DNA of 15,127 nt from Candidatus Aenigmatarchaeota archaeon (GTDB lineage: Archaea; Aenigmatarchaeota; Aenigmatarchaeia; GW2011-AR5), in assembly GCA_018304565.1 (NCBI GenBank), contig JAGVVX010000011.1, forward strand, positions 1-15,127. The letters run 5' to 3'. The notes under the pieces are model-generated. The model searched no databases. It was given only the letters and a program-made list of their open reading frames with translations, and was not told the origin of the DNA. Below, piece by piece: positions 5,280 to 12,625 of the stretch (positions are counted from its first letter, which is position 1; the number at the start of each line of letters is the position of its first letter). The position numbers and the translations under genes are program-made.

Positions 5280-5638
5280 TCAAAGTTTGGATCGTCTTTT
5301 CTCAGTGTTAATTTATCTAAAGCAAAAGCTAGACTTGTTCCAGCAGCATATGCAATAAAATCTCTTGGGTCAAAAGTTCCTTTGTATAAACCAAGTCCTT
5401 GTAAAGTTTCAAAAGCTGAACAACAAAGAAACGTATAGCTTGCAAAAAATAATTCACGATGTTTACTTTCTGTAGTTAATAGTTTCCCTAAAAAATACAA
5501 TCCGAAAGGAAGTGTAATATCATTCAAATACGCTTTTGTAAACCATTCAGTATTTCCATTGTAATGTTCAGATACAAGTTTTCCACCTATCATTGCTGTG
5601 CTGTAAAGTCCTTCTAACAACTTATTAACAATTTTCAT
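5273..5638 (-). CDS. Small AT-rich membrane protein, 121 residues
   Basis: The product begins MKIVNKLLEGLYSTAMIGGK and has about three hydrophobic segments (roughly residues 38-52, 64-80 and 92-106). The C-terminal half carries GTFDPRDFIAYAAGTSLAFALDKL, which recalls the G-x-FD-x-x-D-x-x-AY-x-x-G element of VanZ-like or DUF2809-like small membrane proteins; I hold this only loosely. Codon use is visibly more AT-rich than in the suf genes, which may indicate a different origin. ATG 5638 is preceded at leaderless distance by a good BRE/TATA (AACCTTAAAAGC), so the start is well supported. Confidence 0.7.
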   Translation of the reverse strand: MKIVNKLLEGLYSTAMIGGKLVSEHYNGNTEWFTKAYLNDITLPFGLYFLGKLLTTESKHRELFFASYTFLCCSAFETLQGLGLYKGTFDPRDFIAYAAGTSLAFALDKLTLRKDDPNFEN

Positions 5639-5658
5639 ATTACTGTTTCCAAATTAAA

Positions 5659-5670
5659 GCTTTTAAGGTT
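5659..5670 (-). promoter_or_regulatory. BRE/TATA promoter of the 121-residue membrane protein gene
   Basis: The minus strand reads AACCTTAAAAGC, with the TATA core centred about 24-25 bases upstream of ATG 5638, implying a leaderless transcript. Confidence 0.5.
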
Positions 5671-5677
5671 ATCACTA

Positions 5678-5814
5678 CTATACAGGTACAAACAACATGA
5701 GACCATAGATAATACTTGCTACACCTCTTGCGACAGCAGCAACAATTGTAGTATTCTTTTAATTTCAAGAAACATGCATGTTACCAATAAACCAATGCCA
5801 AAAATCTCTATCAT
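5678..5814 (-). pseudogene. Possible frameshifted small membrane protein gene
   Basis: From ATG 5814 the minus strand encodes MIEIFGIGLLVTCMFLEIKR and then stops early, at 5721-5719, after a change of character. Adding one A to the A4 run at 5760-5757 would continue the frame as NTTIVAAVARGVASIIYGLM to a stop at 5680-5678, giving a two-helix protein of about 45 residues. A TATA box (TTTTATAAG, minus strand, 5846-5838) is centred 28 bases upstream of the ATG. It could be a decayed gene, a sequencing error in a homopolymer, or chance in AT-rich DNA. Apart from this, the 5639-5848 interval holds only the promoter described above. Confidence 0.3.
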
Positions 5815-5848
5815 ATAATTAGAATAATGAAATAATTCTTATAAAATA

Positions 5849-7081
5849 CTAGAGCTTGAAAACACTTCTCGCCTGCTCAAGCGCATCGCAAAGGCGGTCA
5901 ATCTCCTCCTTTGTGTTATAAATGTAAAAGCTAGCCCTTGTTGCAGCTGTTATGCCCAGGCGCTTCATGAGCGGCATGGCGCAGTGGTGGCCGCTGCGCA
6001 CGGCTATGCCCTGCTCATCCAAGACGCTTGCAGTGTCGTGCGAGTGGACGTCGCCGAGATTGAAGGATATCACGCCGCCTCTTTTTTGCGGGCCATAAAT
6101 GACAAGATCTTTTATCTCGCTTAGCCGCTTCATCACATAATTAACAAGATTCTGTTCATGCCCCCAGACGTTCTTCATACCTAATGCGTTGAGATAATCA
6201 ACTGCCGCGCCGAATGCTATCGAGTCGGCGATGTTCGGCGTACCGGTCTCGAACTTGTAAGGCAGGTCGTTCCACGTCGATTCGAGGAGTTTCACTTCCT
6301 TTATCATGTCGCTGCCGCGGAGAAAAGGTTCCATATCTTCCAGAAGGGCTTCCTTGCCGTACAGGCATCCTATGCCTGTAGGTGCAAGCATTTTGTGGCC
6401 GGAAAATATGCAGAAGTCGCAGTCTACCTTCTTAACGTCAAATGGCATATGCGGTATGCTTTGCGCAGCATCAATCATGAAGAACGCGCCTGCATCGTGT
6501 GCTATTCTGCCAATTTCTTCCACAGGATTGATCGTCCCCAGTACATTTGATACGTGAGCAACAGTCACAAGCTTTGTCCTTTCTGTCATCAGTTCATCGA
6601 ATTGTTCCATTTTCAACTGGCCCCTGTCGTCAATATCAACGAACTTCAGCCTGATGCCTTTCTTCTGGGCAAGCTGCCACGGGACTATGTTGCTGTGGTG
6701 TTCCATGACGGTAGAGATTATCTCGTCGCCTGGCTTGAATCTGTCAAGAACAAGCGAGTGCAAGACAATGTTTGCGCCTTCGCTGCCATTTTTCACGAAA
6801 ACAATTTCCCTGAATTTCGCGTTGATGAAGCCTGCTATCTTCTGCCGCGCATTATCGTAGGCTTCGCTGGCTTCTGCGCTCAGCGTGTGCACCGCACGAT
6901 GCACGTTGGAGTTGTATTTCGTGTAGTAATCAGTCAGCGCATTGATGACCTGCAAAGGCTTCTGCGTAGTTGCAGCATTATCAAGATAAACTAATTTCTT
7001 TTCTCTGACAAATCTTTCAAGAATCGGGAAATCCTTCCTTATTCCGTCAACATTCAGTTCCTGCTGCTGTATTCCGTCCAT
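5849..7081 (-). CDS. sufS: Cysteine desulfurase SufS (class II, PLP-dependent)
   Basis: This removes sulfur from L-cysteine as an enzyme-bound persulfide for Fe-S cluster assembly. The 410-residue length is standard. Visible motifs are LDNAATTQKP near the N-terminus, EHHSNIVPW (H128-H129), MIDAAQSIPH (D204, Q207), the PLP lysine K230 in FSGHKML, and the catalytic C367 in RSGHHCAMPLM within the short loop typical of SufS. I chose ATG 7081 because GGTGA (7090-7086) sits four bases before it and overlaps the SufD stop; the frame is open further upstream to 7114 inside sufD. It is the last gene of the suf operon. The expected partner, SufU, is encoded at 3612-4004. Confidence 0.95.
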   Translation of the reverse strand: MDGIQQQELNVDGIRKDFPILERFVREKKLVYLDNAATTQKPLQVINALTDYYTKYNSNVHRAVHTLSAEASEAYDNARQKIAGFINAKFREIVFVKNGSEGANIVLHSLVLDRFKPGDEIISTVMEHHSNIVPWQLAQKKGIRLKFVDIDDRGQLKMEQFDELMTERTKLVTVAHVSNVLGTINPVEEIGRIAHDAGAFFMIDAAQSIPHMPFDVKKVDCDFCIFSGHKMLAPTGIGCLYGKEALLEDMEPFLRGSDMIKEVKLLESTWNDLPYKFETGTPNIADSIAFGAAVDYLNALGMKNVWGHEQNLVNYVMKRLSEIKDLVIYGPQKRGGVISFNLGDVHSHDTASVLDEQGIAVRSGHHCAMPLMKRLGITAATRASFYIYNTKEEIDRLCDALEQARSVFKL

Positions 7082-7085
7082 TGTT

Positions 7086-8240
7086 TCACCTTTTTTCATC
7101 CCATTTCTGCTCAATCTTTGACATCACATGCATTCTAAGGCTTTCTGCCATTTTCATAGCAGGCTCCAGAAAGCCGAGGGCTATCATCTTCCTTGCCTCA
7201 GGCTCATCAATGCCGCGGGCAAGCAGGTAAAAAACCTGTTCTTCACCCATATGACTTACTGAAGCCGAATGCCCTGCTTTCACGTCTCTTGTTTCTATTT
7301 CCAGCGCCGGCACCGGGTCTGCTTCGGCGCCTGCATTTAATATCAATATGTGCTCTGTCAGAAATGCATCAGAGCCATGCGCCTGCTTTTCTATCTTTAC
7401 ATTTCCATGAGGCGCAAGCTTTGCCAGGTCTTTCAACGCGCCTCTGACGTCAGATCTGCTTCTTGTATTTCTTGCATTATGATTGATAAGTGAGAAAGAG
7501 TCGAATTTCTGTGTGCCTGTGCCGAAATAAATATCAGTTGTTGATGTTTCTGCGCCTTCTCCATCAAGGTCTATTTCATTTCTTGCGTACGTATTTTCTG
7601 AGCCGAAAAAAGCTGTTCTCATGTCAAAGAGGCTTCCGGCTTCGCATGATGCATGCCTCTTTATGCATGCGTTTGCCCTGTCGAGATTCTGCACCGAGAG
7701 AAGTTCTATAGCAGACTGTTCCATTGCCTTGATAACAGTCACTTCACTATATTGCCCTTCGCCTTTGCCTGTAATCTCCTTGATTATTTTCACCTTCGAG
7801 TTTTTCCCTGCAACTATGATATTCCTGCTGACTACAGAAGCCTGCTCTCCAACAACCATCATATGATAAATCGGCTCCTCAATCACAGTGTTGTCCGGAA
7901 CGAAAATGAAAACACCCGAATTGAAGAATGCGATATTTGCAGCGCTTTGCCTGCTCTTAGGCTCTTCAAAATATGCAGCAAGCTTTTCATCCTGCAGTGC
8001 ATCCTGAATGTTTTTGACAACTACTCTGCCGGCAATACATTCCGGCAGCCTTATTTCTGTCTGCGAATCATGCTGCACTATGGTTGCCGCATAGCCTGAA
8101 TCATGGTTCTTGCTGTCTGCGGGCTTTGAAGCAGGAATAACAACATATCTCACTGTTTCATCCGGAAGTTCGCCTAAGAGGCTCTCGGCTTCTTTTCTCT
8201 TTTCCTGCAGCCATTGCGGTTCTGTACCCATGATAATCAT
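7086..8240 (-). CDS. sufD: SufD, Fe-S assembly complex subunit
   Basis: This 384-residue paralogue of SufB forms a heterodimer with SufB and binds two SufC ATPases. The C-terminal signature is clear: GHSASVSHMGEEQVFYLLAR, with H330 at the position of the conserved SufD histidine implicated in cluster assembly, followed by the EARKMIALGFLEP helix. The middle is the expected right-handed beta-helix (for example EPIYHMMVVGEQASVVSRN). ATG 8240 was chosen because its ATGA overlaps the stop of the upstream small gene (8239-8237), implying translational coupling; a TTG at 8255 and ATG 8231 are alternatives. Its TGA lies in the ribosome-binding region of sufS. Confidence 0.93.
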   Translation of the reverse strand: MIIMGTEPQWLQEKRKEAESLLGELPDETVRYVVIPASKPADSKNHDSGYAATIVQHDSQTEIRLPECIAGRVVVKNIQDALQDEKLAAYFEEPKSRQSAANIAFFNSGVFIFVPDNTVIEEPIYHMMVVGEQASVVSRNIIVAGKNSKVKIIKEITGKGEGQYSEVTVIKAMEQSAIELLSVQNLDRANACIKRHASCEAGSLFDMRTAFFGSENTYARNEIDLDGEGAETSTTDIYFGTGTQKFDSFSLINHNARNTRSRSDVRGALKDLAKLAPHGNVKIEKQAHGSDAFLTEHILILNAGAEADPVPALEIETRDVKAGHSASVSHMGEEQVFYLLARGIDEPEARKMIALGFLEPAMKMAESLRMHVMSKIEQKWDEKR

Positions 8241-8461
8241 CTTTTCATGTAGCAAATATCTGTGCCTATATCATACATCGTTACTTTTCCTTCGATCATT
8301 AGTATTTTCAAAGCAGCATCAACCACCATGTGTTCTTCAGGATGCATGCCATACCAATTGCGTAATTCATGCTGCGTTTTCAATCCGCCCTCCAACAAGC
8401 CAAGAATCTGGTACGCAAGTACTTCTGGATATTCTTCTCTCATACCGCACACCACCGGCAT
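8237..8461 (-). CDS. Small winged-helix-like protein between sufB and sufD
   Basis: The 74-residue product (starting MPVVCGMREEYPEVLAYQIL) looks like a minimal winged-helix DNA-binding domain. It has a first helix LAYQILGLLEGG, a turn and second helix KTQHELRNWYG, a recognition helix EEHMVVDAALKILMIEG, and a short wing KVTMYDIG. It starts with a TAATG overlap on the sufB stop and ends with an ATGA overlap on sufD, so it is firmly inside the operon. It is not one of the usual Suf components. It could be a regulator, or an accessory protein using the fold for protein contacts. A C5 near the N-terminus and a C70 near the end are its only cysteines. Confidence 0.75.
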   Translation of the reverse strand: MPVVCGMREEYPEVLAYQILGLLEGGLKTQHELRNWYGMHPEEHMVVDAALKILMIEGKVTMYDIGTDICYMKR

Positions 8462-10950
8462 TACCCAACTGCGCCCGCAGCAGCCATCTCCAGCTGCACG
8501 AGGCGGTTGAACTCGATTGCGTATTCCATGGGCAGCTCTTTTGTGAAAGGCTGGACAAAACCCAGGACTATCATTGCAAGCGCTTCGCTTTCGCTCATTC
8601 CCCGGGCCATAAGATAGAAAATCTGCTCCTCGCCTATCTTGCCTACTGTGGCTTCATGCGAGATAGTTGTGTCTTCTTCCTCGATCTGCATGTACGGATA
8701 AGTATCGCTTCTTGATTCTTCATCAAGCAACAATGCATCGCAGCGCACGTTTGACTTAACACTTGTAGCGCCTTTAGCGACCTTCACTAAGCCGCGATAT
8801 GAAGTTCTTCCATTGTCTTTGCTTATTGACTTTGAAACGATTGTGCTTGTAGTGTCTGGCGCAAGGTGAATTGCCTTTCCGCCCGCGTCCTGATGCTGGC
8901 CTTTTCCTGCATATGCAACTGAAAGAATATCCGCTTTAGCGCGCGGGCCTACCATGAAAACGCTCGGATACTTCATAGTAATTTTGCTGTTGTGTACAAT
9001 AAAACCATTTGCTACAAAATTATGAATTCCTTCGACCTCTATGTCATAAGTATCTTCTTCGCCACAATAGTCAATTGATAAAACTCTAGAAAAGCTTATG
9101 GGTTGATTAAGCTTTTTTTCGCCAAAATAAAGAAAATAGTGTGTATATTCTTTTTCTTCTTTTCCTAAAGGCTTCTTTTCTCTTCTAGTCCATTTTGATA
9201 TCTTTCTTGCATCCAAACCACAGGTTATTGCAAGGGTCTTTACATCCTTGAGTAAGTTAAGATTTACACTTGTTATTGAGATATTTTTGTGACCTTTTTT
9301 AATATGCCCGTCCGCATCTATATAGCCATTTATGAAAGCAAATTTTTGATTATGTGGCAGAGAAAATACCCATTGGGGTATCCTTTTTTCTCTTGCATTA
9401 CCACTAAAACCTAAATGTTTAATGAATCGTACAAAATCTACTGAGTTGTATCTTATTACAACTCCTCTTGTCTCGAATTTCTCAAAATCAAAAATAGCCT
9501 TTATTATTTCTATCACTTTTTTACGTGATTTGTCAGATTCAGGAACTGCAAAATAAGTTCTGTTTCTATCCGTATATCCATCACCAATATAAAATCCTAA
9601 AAGCCACATCAAATCTTCTGTAGTAGTTTCAGGATATTTGATATTCTTTGTTCCAGTTTTCTTTGAATATTTGATCTTCATGGGTTTTCCATAGTCTGGT
9701 AGGTCTCCTGAAATTGCAACAAGATCTTTTTCAGTGATTTCATCGAGTCTTTTCCATCTAAGAATAACACGCTTACCTATTTTTGTCAGAGTAAGGAAAG
9801 GATGATTAGCAGTTGCTTTTATTTCCCTGTGATTTTCAGATACGAGACTGAAAACTTTTTGTTTTCCAGAATATTTTTTTGCAAGAACTTGATGTCTTTG
9901 CAGATCCATGCTCTCATCAAGCGCAAACACAACATCTCCAGCTTCTATATCTTTTATTTCTTTGACATCATTGTTAAGGAAAATCTTTGAATCGCCTGTT
10001 AGGCATCCAATATTCGCATCAATCCATTCTACATATGCATCATCGTAAGCAAATGCGCGTTTAGTGACGAGATTGTAAACATTGTTGCTCCAGTTTTGCA
10101 ATGTCGTATATCGTAATTTCGCCCTTGGCATAGCAATAATCTCTACAACAGCTGAGTGCAGCGAGTCTTTAGAGTATACGGGGGCGGTGCAACCTTCTAA
10201 ATATGACACCCTTGAATCTTCATCTGCGATTATCAGTGTTCGCTCAAACTGGCCAAAGCTCTCTGAGTTTATGCGGAAGTATGCTTGTAATGGCATGTTC
10301 ACTTCTACTCCGGGCGGAATGTAAATGAACGAACCTCCTGAAAACACGGCAGAGTTCAGCGCTGCAAATTTGTTGTCTTCTGGCGGGATTATCGTGCTGA
10401 AATGCTTCCTGAATATCCCTTGCACGCGCTCCACATGATTTTCATCGTATCCCAGATCTACAAGCTCCTGCTTCTTTTCCGGTATAAGTGCTTGATCGGG
10501 TGAAATGAACATGACGCCTTGTTTTGCAAGATCTTCCCTTATCTTGTGATACACAGACTCAGATTCATATTGTGCCCCAACGCCAGCGAGAAATCTCCTT
10601 TCTGCCTCAGGTATGCCAAGCCTCTCAAATGTATTGCGTATATTCTCAGGCACTTCGTCCCATGAATTTTCTTGTTTCTCTGTGGGCTTGACGTAGTAAA
10701 CTATCTTGTTGAAATCTATGACAGACAAATCAGCGCCCCATGCTGGCATTGGCTTTTTCATGAAAATTTCCAGAGCACGCAGGCGGAAATCCAGAAGCCA
10801 CTGGGGTTCGCCTTTTGTGCGAGAAATGATCTCCACGACTTCCTTGGAAAGTCCCGGACTAGTCCTAAGAATAACATTGACTTCGTCCCTGAAGCCATAT
10901 TTAGTTCCAAAGTCTTTCCTCAAATCAAGCAAATTTGTCTGGTCTGTCAT
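8461..10950 (-). CDS. sufB: SufB, Fe-S assembly scaffold subunit, interrupted by an intein
   Basis: The 829-residue precursor comprises SufB residues 1-315, a 339-residue intein (316-654) and SufB residues 655-829. The mature extein of 490 residues has the usual SufB length. Extein landmarks are KGEPQWLLDFRLRAL, SLEGC-type YLEGCTAPVYS with C254 (the position of the E. coli SufB sulfur-accepting cysteine), NVRCDALLLD, and the C-terminal SHEATVGKIGEEQIFYLMAR, whose His-Glu pair is conserved. ATG 10950 starts two bases after the sufC stop; the frame is open to 10974 within sufC but that extension is unlike SufB. The protein is active only after splicing joins ANIG to SKITMKYP. Confidence 0.95.
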   Translation of the reverse strand: MTDQTNLLDLRKDFGTKYGFRDEVNVILRTSPGLSKEVVEIISRTKGEPQWLLDFRLRALEIFMKKPMPAWGADLSVIDFNKIVYYVKPTEKQENSWDEVPENIRNTFERLGIPEAERRFLAGVGAQYESESVYHKIREDLAKQGVMFISPDQALIPEKKQELVDLGYDENHVERVQGIFRKHFSTIIPPEDNKFAALNSAVFSGGSFIYIPPGVEVNMPLQAYFRINSESFGQFERTLIIADEDSRVSYLEGCTAPVYSKDSLHSAVVEIIAMPRAKLRYTTLQNWSNNVYNLVTKRAFAYDDAYVEWIDANIGCLTGDSKIFLNNDVKEIKDIEAGDVVFALDESMDLQRHQVLAKKYSGKQKVFSLVSENHREIKATANHPFLTLTKIGKRVILRWKRLDEITEKDLVAISGDLPDYGKPMKIKYSKKTGTKNIKYPETTTEDLMWLLGFYIGDGYTDRNRTYFAVPESDKSRKKVIEIIKAIFDFEKFETRGVVIRYNSVDFVRFIKHLGFSGNAREKRIPQWVFSLPHNQKFAFINGYIDADGHIKKGHKNISITSVNLNLLKDVKTLAITCGLDARKISKWTRREKKPLGKEEKEYTHYFLYFGEKKLNQPISFSRVLSIDYCGEEDTYDIEVEGIHNFVANGFIVHNSKITMKYPSVFMVGPRAKADILSVAYAGKGQHQDAGGKAIHLAPDTTSTIVSKSISKDNGRTSYRGLVKVAKGATSVKSNVRCDALLLDEESRSDTYPYMQIEEEDTTISHEATVGKIGEEQIFYLMARGMSESEALAMIVLGFVQPFTKELPMEYAIEFNRLVQLEMAAAGAVG
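8989..10005 (-). mobile_element. Intein with LAGLIDADG homing endonuclease in SufB
   Basis: The intein is 339 residues, all splicing blocks are visible, and numbering is from its first Cys. Block A is CLTGDSKIF (C1). Block B is TANHPFLT (T65, H68). The two endonuclease motifs are LLGFYIGDGY (135-144) and FINGYIDADG (224-233), each with its acidic residues intact. Block F/G is YDIEVEGIHNFVANGFIVHN with penultimate His338 and terminal Asn339. The +1 extein residue is Ser. The element therefore looks capable of both splicing and homing. It is markedly more AT-rich than the flanking extein, as expected for a horizontally acquired element. The insertion point is within the strongly conserved NIG/SKITMKYP segment. 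Confidence 0.95.
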
Positions 10951-10952
10951 AA

Positions 10953-11693
10953 TTATGCCTCTTGCTGCAGCCAATTGTATCCTTTTTGTTCAAGCTCGCT
11001 GGCAAGTTCTTTGCCGCCGCTTATCACAATCTTTCCGTCAACCATGACGTGAACATAATCAGGCTGCAGATAATTCAGTATGCGCTGGTAGTGCGTTACT
11101 ACAAGAGCGCCGAAATCCTTGTTGTGCATGCTCTTGATAGCTGTAGCCACGGCTTTCAGCGAATCTATATCTAAGCCAGAATCGGTCTCATCCAGTATAG
11201 CAATCTGCGGCTTGAACATCATCATCTGCAAGACTTCTGCCCTTTTTTTCTCCCCGCCTGAAAAGCCGACGTTGAGGTACCTGTCAACGAAAGATTTGTC
11301 AAGATCCAGCACAGCGAGTTTCTCCTCAAGCATTTTCTTGAAATCGGTCGGCGTTATTGGCGCTGACTGGAATTTTCTGTATGCGCTGAACAGGAAATGC
11401 GCGAAGCTCACGCCTTGTATTTCCATGGGATACTGGAACGCAAGGAACAGGCCAACCTGTGCCCTCTCATACGGTTTCAGCTCGAGCAGGTTCTTGCCGT
11501 TGAAGGTTATCTCTCCGCTCTCAACCTTGTAGCGCGGATGGCCGAGAAGCACATTTGACAGCGTGCTCTTTCCGGAGCCGTTAGGCCCCATCAGGGCGTG
11601 TATTTCGCCCTTCCTTATAGTAAGATTAACGCCTTTCAGGATCATTTTCCCGTCAACACTGGCGTGCAGGTCTTTTATTTCGAGAGCCGTCAT
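10953..11693 (-). CDS. sufC: SufC, ABC-type ATPase of the SufBCD complex
   Basis: The 246-residue cytosolic ATPase drives conformational change of SufBD during cluster assembly. Visible motifs are Walker A GPNGSGKS (36-43), the Q-loop in FLAFQYPMEI (Q87), the signature FSGGEKKR (144-151, SufC-type rather than LSGGQ), Walker B IAILDETDSGLD (164-175) and the H-loop H201. ATG 11693 was chosen over TTG 11696 because GGTGA precedes it by four bases. It starts 17 bases after the padR stop, leaving little room for an independent promoter, and ends two bases before the sufB start. Confidence 0.95.
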   Translation of the reverse strand: MTALEIKDLHASVDGKMILKGVNLTIRKGEIHALMGPNGSGKSTLSNVLLGHPRYKVESGEITFNGKNLLELKPYERAQVGLFLAFQYPMEIQGVSFAHFLFSAYRKFQSAPITPTDFKKMLEEKLAVLDLDKSFVDRYLNVGFSGGEKKRAEVLQMMMFKPQIAILDETDSGLDIDSLKAVATAIKSMHNKDFGALVVTHYQRILNYLQPDYVHVMVDGKIVISGGKELASELEQKGYNWLQQEA

Positions 11694-11710
11694 CAAATCA
11701 CCAATTTGAA

Positions 11711-12133
11711 TTATTTTTTCTCCTCTTTGCTGTGGATATAGTGATCACAGCGATTGCATGCATAATCATGAAATATGCCGTAGAACGTCTTCACGAACGC
11801 GAGACACGTCTCGTTCATGACCTGCTTGCCCTTATCGGTGACATGGTAGATGATTTTCCTGTCGTGCAGGGCCTCTCTTTCCGCAAGCCCAAGTTCTTCC
11901 AGCCTCTGCATTGTCGGGTATAAAGTGCCCTGCGTCATCCTCGCCCCGCGCAAGACGGTAAGCGTCTTCATCAGCTCGTAGCCATGTGCGCTTTTCCTGC
12001 TCAGGAGCCATAAAATCTGCGTCTGCAGCAGTCCCAGCTCGATTTCGCTAAGTTTTGTGATCTCCGGCGTTTCGCCTGGAATGATGTCCGTTATCACAGG
12101 AAGAACATGTCCAGTATGTTTGGCAGCAGACAT
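11711..12133 (-). CDS. PadR-family regulator with a C-terminal Cys/His motif, first gene of the suf operon
   Basis: The winged-helix core is typical of PadR: LLQTQILWLLSRKSAHGYEL, then LRGARMTQGTLYPTMQRLEELG, and a wing REALHDRKIIYHVTDKGKQV. It is followed by a helix and then YACNRCDHYIHSKEEKK, giving C126, C129, H131 and H134, with C110 nearby. Those residues could bind a metal or Fe-S cluster, and with the suf genes directly downstream they suggest a sensor of cluster or iron status; this is inference. I chose ATG 12133 (140 residues) because a TATA box is centred 27-28 bases upstream. The frame is open to ATG 12208, directly after the HxlR stop, but that extension would consist of the promoter. 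Confidence 0.85.
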   Translation of the reverse strand: MSAAKHTGHVLPVITDIIPGETPEITKLSEIELGLLQTQILWLLSRKSAHGYELMKTLTVLRGARMTQGTLYPTMQRLEELGLAEREALHDRKIIYHVTDKGKQVMNETCLAFVKTFYGIFHDYACNRCDHYIHSKEEKK

Positions 12134-12135
12134 AT

Positions 12136-12164
12136 CTGTTATCATATACAGCACATTATTTAAA
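12136..12164 (-). promoter_or_regulatory. Promoter and CTGT-N8-ACAG dyad controlling padR-suf
   Basis: The minus strand carries a TATA box, TTTAAATA (12164-12157), 27-28 bases upstream of ATG 12133. Between the two lies the dyad CTGT-N8-ACAG (12136-12151). This has the same half-site length and spacing as the ATGT-N8-ACAT operators described for PadR proteins. The site covers the expected transcription start, so binding would block transcription, consistent with autoregulation of the whole padR-sufCB-x-DS unit. Confidence 0.5.
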
Positions 12165-12208
12165 GTTTTTAAAAGTTGTGAAAGGTCAGCTGATTGATGC
12201 AATGACAT

Positions 12209-12625
12209 TTATTTTCGGCATTCTGCGCATGTATTTTTTAAGCATTGTTCAGAAACAGCGTCCCATCTCACATTCCACTTCTTTATTTCTATTATGATCC
12301 TGTGCAGTTCCAGCCCCTTTTTTGTGAGTGCGTATGTTGCCGTGTTCTGGCTGTCCGGACTGTTCTGCTTCGCTATCACGCCCAGATGTTCAAGCTCCTT
12401 CAGCTGCAGTGACAAGGTTCTGGGCGTAATGTCTTTTGTCCTCACAAGAAATTTATTGAACCCGTCAAATTTGCCGAAGGCTATTTCTTCTATTACCGGA
12501 ATAGACCATTTCTTTCCTATGATATGGCTTGATTCAACAACCCGGCACACCATGCTTATCGCTACCAATTTTGATACTGGATAGTATTTGTACACGTGCG
12601 GATAAAAAGATTCAGGTAATGACAT
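12209..12625 (-). CDS. HxlR/DUF24-family winged-helix regulator
   Basis: The 138-residue form shows the HxlR core: VCRVVESSHIIGKKWSIPVI, FDGFNKFL, ITPRTLSLQLKELEHLGVI, then YALTKKGLELHRII and a final KKWNVRW. C27 is at the position of the N-terminal cysteine through which several DUF24 regulators sense thiol or aldehyde stress, and the tail adds C128, C133 and C136 (EQCLKNTCAECRK). ATG 12625 was chosen as the last good upstream start; the frame stays open to 12796 but that region is the antisense of the next gene. ATG 12553, directly before the conserved Cys, is an alternative. It is divergent from the thiol/sulfur operon and is its likely regulator. Confidence 0.82.
   Translation of the reverse strand: MSLPESFYPHVYKYYPVSKLVAISMVCRVVESSHIIGKKWSIPVIEEIAFGKFDGFNKFLVRTKDITPRTLSLQLKELEHLGVIAKQNSPDSQNTATYALTKKGLELHRIIIEIKKWNVRWDAVSEQCLKNTCAECRK

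Noticed and set aside
6554..6994. Plus-strand open frame opposite sufS
   Set aside because: It is antisense to the conserved catalytic part of SufS, with no promoter, ribosome-binding site or recognisable motif.
8110..8715. Long plus-strand open frame opposite sufB, the winged-helix gene and sufD
   Set aside because: It runs antisense across three well-supported overlapping genes and its translation (Ser/Cys/His-rich) is typical of a shadow frame.
12134..12208. N-terminal extension of the PadR gene to ATG 12208
   Set aside because: The extra 25 codons cover a TATA box and dyad placed exactly for a leaderless start at 12133, so the region is better explained as promoter.
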